A stretch of 64,000 nt of DNA. Origin: Forficula auricularia (lineage: Eukaryota; Arthropoda; Insecta; Dermaptera; Forficulidae). Where the stretch lies: the NCBI GenBank assembly GCA_024734495.1, contig JALMQS010000068.1, forward strand, positions 3,556,267-3,620,266, given 5' to 3'. How positions within the stretch are numbered: position 1 is the first letter of the stretch; each line of letters starts with the position of its first letter. The notes below the pieces were generated by a model, which saw nothing but the letters and a program-made list of their open reading frames with translations, did not search any database and was not told the DNA's origin. Made by a program: the position numbers and the translations under genes. Below are positions 57,376-64,000 of the stretch, piece after piece.

Positions 57376-57836
57376 ATCTCAATAGGAGACCCGGCTCTAA
57401 CCAACTCACTCGACTCCCTGGCACCGAAGAACCGCTTCTGCACTTTCCCTGTACCACAGATACTATCACGGTGTCTGTTCAGTCGAGTTGAAATCAATTA
57501 TCCCCCCTAAAGCCCTCTTTGCGAGAAACATCCGGTTTTCGAACACTCAGCACCCCTTCGCTGTCAAATTGGAGAAAAATCGAACAAGCGCTTTCGCCAA
57601 CTCTTTTATCTCTATGATCTCTAGAGACTGGAACTCTCTCCCTCCCACCATCTTTCCCAGGACTTTTAACTTTCAGCTATTTAAGACCCGTATCCACAGA
57701 TACCTTCGATCCCCGCCCAGCCCTTAAAATTATTTCTTCTTCTTTTCACGATAGAGGGGCCATCCCAGGCCTTTAGGGGTTGCACCTTCTTGGTGTAACT
57801 CCTTCTCTCATCATTTTCATTAAAAAAAAAAATTAG
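57376..57836 (+). mobile_element. CR1/jockey-like LINE insertion inside the RTE remnant
   Basis: 5'-truncated at the IGDPALTNSLDSLA codons (57384), continues through KSIIPPKALFARNIRFSN and SRDWNSLPP, then a 3' UTR with hairpin 57779-57799 and A tail 57826-57836. RTE sequence lies on both sides, so the CR1-like element is the younger. Confidence 0.8.
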
Positions 57837-58780
57837 CTTCAGCAATTCTAGGCTAATTTCTTTAATCGCTACTCCCGTCCCAAGTGATTTTACTCCCTAG
57901 CTGGTGATTTTGTTTGTTATCTGAGCTCTTTCTGAGTTTCTCTAATTCTAACAAAAACTTCGTCATTTATAATTTAATTCACTCATTAAATCTTCAAAAA
58001 ATTTCTGTAGCACGAATTTTCATACCCTCCAGGTATTCATTCCTCTGTCATCCAATCGTCCAGGTTTCAGATCCATAGAATTGTTCTCAGCAAAATATCT
58101 TATTTGCTAATCTAATTGATGAGTATCATTAAAATTAGAATGAGAAGTGCAATTGATTATAATTTCTTTACTCTCTAATATATATAGAGAATTTTTTTAT
58201 TTCAAGTCAATGGGGTTTTCTAGACTAATTTCTAATCGACAAAACTCGTCAGAACTTGTTCTCTCACTTTAAGGCGAATATACTAATTTCTTGGTTATTA
58301 ACAGATAACTTAAGAAGAAAGGATTCTTCTATCAGTAACCTTTTTAGAAAATACATTCCCAATTATTTTTGTTGGTAAATAATTAGTTTAGTTGATAGAA
58401 AGAAAATTTATTGTATCTAGGAAATTTGAGTTGCTCTAATGGACTGTATTAATTATAAAGAGCCACAATGGGAATACAATCCTGTATAAATATTACATCA
58501 ATCAATTAAATTTGTTTTTAGAATATAACTATAATTTGTTCGTGTTGAATAAATAATTATAATTAATTATCTGTGATTTAAATAAAAATTTAAAATTTAA
58601 TCAAATTAATCACAAAAATAAAAGCTTTAACAGCTTCATTACTGATGAGGTGATGAAAATCATAATAATTTTTGTTTTAAATTAAACAACAATTTAGCTT
58701 GAGCGATTCTAAGTTTAATTTCGTTTCCTCTCTTTTCCTTCCACGTGATTTTAGTTACTAGACAATGAATTTCTCATAAA
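57837..58780 (-). mobile_element. Further RTE remnants, broken
   Basis: 57837-57910 continues the RTE (CCAAGTGATTTTACTCCCTA parallels 35000-35020). 57920-58150 parallels 34680-34925 (TGTAGCAC, GTCCAGGTTTCA), and 58670-58765 parallels 34920-35025, with ~500 bp of other sequence between. So a second RTE copy is present and is itself split. Confidence 0.6.
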
Positions 58781-59066
58781 AGATATTAGTTTGCCGATGG
58801 TAATAGATTCAAATTTACAAGAAATCATAAGTTGGTGTCATCTATTCAATCCGATGGAATGGAATATTTTTAATTATATGTCAGAGGAGCCAGGTAGCCC
58901 GGATTGCTGTAACTGGCACTCGGGTTCGATTCCCCAGGGGGTGAAAAACAACCTCTCTGACATATAATTAAAAATATTCTATTCCATCGGATTGAATGGA
59001 TGACACCAACTTATGATTTCTTTTAAATTTGAATCTATTACCATCGGCAAACTAATATCTTTTATA
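58775..59066. mobile_element. Foldback element with tRNA-like loop, well preserved
   Basis: Arms of ~115 bp are almost perfect mirrors from TAAAAGATATTAGTTTGCCG to its complement, through GAATGGAATATTTTTAATTA and GTCAGAG. Its loop is the tRNA-like module at 58888-58955. Confidence 0.85.
58888..58955 (+). repeat. tRNA-like module
   Basis: AGCCAGGTAGCCCGGATTGC, then GGCACTCGGGTTCGATTCCC with an exact B box, then AGGGGGTGAAAAACAACC. B-box position and T arm fit a tRNA; the acceptor stem is replaced by the long inverted arms. Confidence 0.65.
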
Positions 59067-59140
59067 TTAAATTAGGAAAAGTCATTCCATTGCCCTTCGA
59101 ATTTTGAATCTCTTCAAAATTCGAAACACTCAACGACCTT

Positions 59141-60128
59141 GCAATGGTCCTGTGGATTGAACCATAATTTATTTTTAATTAATCAATTAAATTCTTATTT
59201 TTATTCATCATTAAGTCTAATTGAGGCAATCAATTTATCATCAAACAAGGGAAACTTATAAATTCTGGGAAAGCATAGTAAATGACCAACGATTAACAAA
59301 TATAGAAGAGCATTGACTTGAGCAAGTTCGACAGTCATTGACTGACATGTCATGAGAGAGAGTGTGCACATCTATTGCTATCGAAGTGACTCTGAATACA
59401 CCTACACTTATAGTTATATTCAAGTTCCGCAAGTCATTGACATGACATGAGTGAGGCGAATTGACAATACACATTCTATTATTATTACCACAGCGAGAGA
59501 GCCAAAAGCTGCAACTTCTCCTGATATATATATATATGTTCTATATTCCTTTCTTCATCGAGTAACCTTCGTCATCTAAGGCCCAGTATTAATGGTACAC
59601 GTTCATCGCTAATACCAGGACTTCCGGCATACAAGGCGCATACCGCTGATATATATATAATTATCTACATTGAGACCCGAGAAGCACACCTTCGAAGTCG
59701 GCGCTCAAACCCATTATATATATATTATTCTCACCGGCCGTTCTACAGCAGCGACGAGTCTATCAATAATCCCGCTGGACCCAAACGAGTTTGCCGTGTA
59801 CGACACTCTCTACCTCACCTCAACTAATTGTACTGCTAAGGAATAAAACTATATCATTGTCTATTATAACCGCTGGTCTGTATAACATTATTTATAGCAT
59901 TAGTACCAGGAAGCCCATTTCCCTACATCCTTCACGCATCACCTCAAATTTCATTCTCCATTTCAGGGACGTGCCACTTGGATCAGTCACTGAGGGACAC
60001 ACCTACCCCATTAATAAATAGCGAAGCAGATAAATTTAATAATAACGTAATAAAATAAAGCCCAATTTCCCTAGTACATAAGTTACATTCACCCCCCCTT
60101 GCCCCCTAATAACCCCCCACCCCCTCGT
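59141..60128. mobile_element. ~1-kb insertion flanked by GACCTT; possible solo LTR
   Basis: The repeat family seen uninterrupted at 9940-10060 is split here: GACCTT stands at 59135-59140 and 60129-60134, with 988 bp between of distinctly richer composition. The insert has TATATATATAA words, an AATAAAAC signal at 59841, and C-rich end. A short target duplication and no ORF would suit a solo LTR, but TG...CA ends are not evident. Confidence 0.45.
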
Positions 60129-60134
60129 GACCTT

Positions 60135-60400
60135 TATTTAAATTATATGGCATGGCTATATGTTTAAATTTAGAATCACTATATCGCGCAATTTTACAAA
60201 TTAAGATAACAATCTTTGAATAAATTCATATGTCAGAGAGGTTCGCATCCTGCAGGTGAGCCAGGTGGACCGGATTGCTGTTACTGGCACTCGGGTTCGA
60301 TTCACGAGGGGGTGAAAAACAACCCCTCTGACATATAATTAAAAATATCCCATTCCATCGGATTGAATAGATGACACCAACATATGATTTCTTGTTAATG
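60135..60400 (+). repeat. tRNA-like repeat, continued copy
   Basis: GTTTAAATTTAGAATCACTA matches 10035. CATATGTCAGAGAGGTT at 60228 and AACCCCTCTGACATATA at 60322 are inverted edges around the tRNA-like module (GAGCCAGGTGGACCGGATTG; CACTCGGGTTCGATTCACG). The right flank equals the right arm of the 58.8-59.1-kb foldback. Confidence 0.65.
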
Positions 60401-60545
60401 AATTTCTCATTAGTATAGTAATTATTTCGTTTTAACAAAATGTTTGAAAATTACTATTTTTTGACTTGGAAGTGTAATTCTGATCATGATCAACTGCCCT
60501 AGATAGAAAAAGGTAAGTGAAATTTGAACCTTAAGCTATTCAGAG

Positions 60546-60592
60546 GCAAAAAGTTACCGAGCATCGCTCGGTGCTCTAGGCACTTAATATTA
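60546..60592 (+). mobile_element. Helitron 3' end fragment
   Basis: AAAAAGTTACCGAGC-ATC-GCTCGGTGCTCTAGG repeats the 3' hairpin region of the two Helitrons. No 5' Helitron end is seen upstream within the window segment, so only the terminus remains. Confidence 0.6.
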
Positions 60593-61589
60593 TATTACTC
60601 ATGTTTAAAGTACCATTCAACTAGAAAGGCAGTCCTTGAGCCATCAAGATAACTCAACCACCTAGAGTGACATAGTTCCAAAATTATTGAACTCTATATG
60701 GTTGTTGACGGATTCCTTTGTAAGGCTTGCTACTCAAGCAGCCAGAGGCTGAGTTGTTAAGATGTCACTTTGACAGACAACGTCTTACACATATCCAATC
60801 AAATTCAACGAAGACACCCGAGCTTAGGGCAAATGTTAATGTTCACAATTCACAATGCGCTGTTTTTACCTCGAAATTCTCACACAACGTATGTAATATA
60901 GATACTTGTTAGAGAATTTATAAAACCCGATCTTAAAATACATTAACAAATCAACAACCTCATTTTCAATAGATAGATAGATAAATACACGGATGACATA
61001 GAGAAGTATTAAATTATATTTAAGAGAGAAAAAAAATGTCCTAAACAGTTAAGGTAAAATTGAAAAGAATAAAAATGATGAGATATTCTTTATTTGATTT
61101 ATTTATTGAACAAATATTAATAAAATATTGGAATCATATGTGAAATATCCTTTGAAGAATTAAATGTATGTGCTTATATAAATGCCCTTTGAATAAATAA
61201 TACTAATACTTAAAAAAAAAATTAAATAAAAAAATACTACGATTGGGTGTGTGTGTACTGAGTGAAAAATAATAGCATTTGAATGTAATATAAATATATT
61301 TGTGTAAATGAGTGTGCGTATAGGTATATTGTAAACAGAATTGTCATTAGCAAAGGAACTTATTCAAAAAGTATCACTACTAGTAAAAAAACACAGTGCT
61401 TCGGCAATGAAATATATCTTTTTTTTTTTTGAATATTAGGTATATATTTAGAGATGTTTCGTATTAAACATTTTCAATATTTCGAAATCAGAAATAATAC
61501 TAATACTTTAAAAAAATTAAATTAAAAAATACTACGATTGTGTGTGTGTGTGCTGTGTGAAAAAATAATAACGTTAGTTTTTAGAATTT
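60593..61589. repeat. AT-rich; two direct copies of a TG-bearing block
   Basis: A block TAATACTT...AATACTACGATTG + (TG)n + GTGAAAAATAATA occurs at 61198-61272 and 61498-61570, 300 bp apart. The rest has short ORFs only. Confidence 0.55.
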
Positions 61590-62312
61590 TTTTTTTTGAG
61601 ATATTTCAAATAAAATATATTTTTTCAATTCTCTAGGACCCTCTGATCCCAAATATATTAAAATGTCAATAAATTGGATATTTCAAATTTTTTATCAAAA
61701 TCAGAAATTTCACAAGGCTATTAGACTATTTCACAAGCCTTGCCATTTTTTGTTTTTCGACAATTTTTGAATTAATATGTGCTATTGAGATATTTCAAAT
61801 AAAATATATTTTTTTCAATTCTCTAGTACTCTCTGATTCCAAATATACTAAAATTTCTATAATTTGGATATTTCAAATGTTTTGTCAATATCAGAAATTT
61901 CACAATTATAGCCTTGCCATTTTTCGTTTTTCGACAATTTTTTTTTTTTAGATATTTTAAATAAAATATATTTTTTGAATTCTCTAGGACCCTCTGATCC
62001 CAAATATACTAAAATTTCTATAATTTGGATATATCAAATTTTTTGTCAAATTCAGAAATTTCACATTTTGCCATTTTTTCGTTTTTAGACAATTTTTTTT
62101 TGAGATATTTCAAATAAAATATATTTTTTTAATTCCCTAGGACCATCTGATCCCAAATTTACTAAAATGTCTATAATTTTGATATTTTAAACTTTTTGTC
62201 AAAATTAGAAATTTCCCAAGCGTAATATTATAGCCTTGCCATTTTTTTGGTTTTCGACAATTTTTTTTTTTTTTTGAGATACTTCAAATAAAATATATTT
62301 TTTCAATTCTCT
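61590..62312. repeat. ~150-190-bp tandem repeat, 4-5 copies
   Basis: GAGATATTTCAAATAAAATA marks unit starts at about 61598, 61787, 61950, 62102 and 62276. Units share ATTCTCTAGGACCCTCTGAT, CCAAATATACTAAAATTTCT and TTGCCATTTTT + CGTTTTTCGACAATTTT. Length differences arise mainly in poly-T and a TATTAGAC insertion. Confidence 0.85.
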
Positions 62313-63299
62313 ACACGGCTATACAGCTAGTGTTGCCATAGTTACGCGACTCTAAAGCCATCTATTTGTAAAAACGAACTTTTTGCTTGACCCAATATAC
62401 GTATGCTACAATGAATGAATTATCGTTTTCAATTCAAAATTGTTCTCCTCAAAAATGGAATCACCTTTTCTTTTTCTTTTAGAGCCTTCCTTAATTTGTA
62501 ACATTAAGTCATAAATATTTCAGTGAGACAATATCAAAACCAAAATCCTACACGCAAATCATGACCCGACCTAGAAAATATATATTGACTTGCAATTTCT
62601 TTTTTTTAAGAGGGTGGATTCGAATTCAAGTAATCTATGCGGGTAAAATAAAAATAAAAAATAAAAAAAAAGTAAAAGTACTAAAATCTATCGATTTTTC
62701 TTTTGTTAATAAAACAGATGGTGGTTGAATTTATTATGCCTTCTTACACTCCCTCCTCCTCGTCTTTGTCTTAAAACAAACTGTCTTCGTATGCGATTTT
62801 CTTCAAAGAAAACGTTGAATAGATAAGTATAAAAAAAAGGATAAGGAAGAGCATATGGTAATGAAATAAAATAAAAAGACAAAAATAATAATATAAAAAT
62901 ATATTACTACACTTTAAAGTAATATGTATCTAATGTGTATCATTGAATAATATAACATATAAGGCGGAGACTGTTCAATTATGGTATGATGTCCAAAAAC
63001 AACCCTTCATTTTTGAAAAATTCATCGATAATACCATATTTTTCAAATTTAACTGTAGATTTTTTCATTTGATACTAAAGACATAGCGGATAGTCTATAT
63101 TTGCTTTGGGTACTTCTAGTGATTTGTTTTAATCCTTTTCATACTTAAAAATGAACGTTCACCCCACTTGGTCGTGAAAGGTATAGTGAAAATAAATTGT
63201 ATTAAATCACATACTTTTGCCAATACGTCTTTTAGTTCAAATTTCACGATTATTTTTTTTAATTTTATTAATGTACCAAGCTCAAACATTATGCCAAAT
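62313..63299. other. AT-rich stretch without recognisable gene
   Basis: No supported ORF or repeat; A-rich and T-rich tracts only. Confidence 0.5.
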
Positions 63300-63840
63300 T
63301 TCAGCATTTTATGGTCATTGTATTTCCACTATATGTTAAGCCTATAAATTTCACCCCTCGGGCTCTGAAGAAGGAAAAGTTGCATTTTTCCAATTTCCTC
63401 CTTTATTAATATTCCAACTTTTACCAGTGTGCCAAATTTCAGCTTTCTAACTTGATTGTTTTTTCACAATATATTAATTAACTCTATAAATTTAACCCCT
63501 TCATTTTAGGTCCTGAAGAAGAGAAAGTTTCACTTTTTCGATTTTTTCCTTTACTCTACCAGTATGCCATATTTCAGCAATCTAGGATCAGCAAAAATAC
63601 TCTAGGTTTTTGATATGTGAGTCAGTCAGTCACTGAGTGATAAAATGCCCCTTTTCAGACCTTAATAACTCAATAACTAGTTTTGCTCATGAACTTTGGG
63701 CCTTATTAGACATGGAAAGTTTCAAGTGTGTATATCTAATAGTTTTTGACTTATGGGGGGGGGGGGCGAAAGTAGCACGAAATGGTTCCTGTAAATATAC
63801 ACATGGCCTCGGTGAGTCGCCCGTTCTTTTCTGGCGTGTG
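63300..63840 (+). repeat. Diverged internal repeats with GTCA tail
   Basis: AAATTTCAGC..., TATAAATTT-ACCCCT, and CTGAAGAAG-AAAAGTT blocks are repeated two to three times (63295-63410, 63430-63525, 63560-63600), followed by a GTCAGTCAGTCAC run at 63618 and a 12-G tract at 63747. It resembles the 16.73-16.94-kb repeat in ending in a GTCA/GTGA tail. No ORF is supported. Confidence 0.4.
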
Positions 63841-64000
63841 TCTTGATATTGCAATTTTAAGGGGTAGTCCTATATTATACTCCTATATACCTTTCTGGTA
63901 AACTTTAATGCCGTATATTGAAACTATGTGATGAGCTGTTTTTAACCGACTTTAGTAAATCTTTCTTGGGGTGTATTTTTAACAATTAATAAATGATTCG

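Overview
This is an AT-rich (by eye roughly 70-75% A+T) eukaryotic nuclear window with no convincing host protein-coding gene. The set of repeats suggests an arthropod, probably an insect: an I/Nimb-type LINE with gag-like ORF1 and an RNase H domain, RTE and CR1/jockey-like LINE fragments, Helitron remnants, Tc1/mariner-like elements with a DUF4817-like remnant, and the interspersed repeat with AACCGACTTCAAAAAA ends. I cannot name the species. The only long ORFs belong to retrotransposons. A 100-N assembly gap lies at 9587-9686.

Layout. 1-480: CR1-like LINE fragment next to a foldback element. 2112-2371: 20-bp tandem repeat with duplicated flanks. About 3.9-9.59 kb: a near full-length I/Nimb-type LINE, each ORF broken by one frameshift. 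9.7-20.3 kb: foldback elements and MITEs, including an element with a hammerhead-ribozyme-like motif in each inverted terminal arm (11.1-11.6 kb). 20.5-23.3 kb: about eleven copies of a ~258-bp satellite unit that includes a (TG)n run, directly followed by a 2.2-kb imperfect palindrome (23.3-25.5 kb). 25.7-25.9 kb: a GC-rich island with two CTCF-like motifs. 27.3-27.6 kb: a poly(A) retro-insertion with an 18-bp target duplication. 32.3-34.3 kb: a mariner-like foldback element carrying a broken DUF4817-like segment and a Helitron. 34.4-35.05 kb: RTE 3' end. 38.4-39.6 kb: a piggyBac-like TTAA element containing a CR1-like LINE, with a paralogous empty site at 36.9 kb. 43.6-44.5 kb: nested foldbacks. 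46.6-47.5 kb: a palindrome containing tRNA-like modules, partly duplicated. 47.5-50 kb: diverged GACAGACTGA-type repeats interrupted by hammerhead-like elements. 50.1-50.7 kb: hAT-like foldback with a perfect 8-bp TSD. 54.2-60.6 kb: second Helitron, LINE fragments and tRNA-like foldbacks. 61.6-62.3 kb: another minisatellite.

Two themes recur. First, hammerhead-like cores (CUGANGA, stem II, GAAA, then a 2-bp stem III and a UH cleavage site) occur in several diverged sequence families, mostly in inverted or tandem arrangement as in Penelope-like elements or retrozymes. Second, many hairpin elements carry a tRNA-like module with a B box (GGTTCGANTCC) in the loop or in both arms. Nested insertions with recognisable target duplications give the order of several events. 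All coordinates of element ends are read by eye and can be off by a few bases; superfamily names rest on termini and target duplications, not on database searches.
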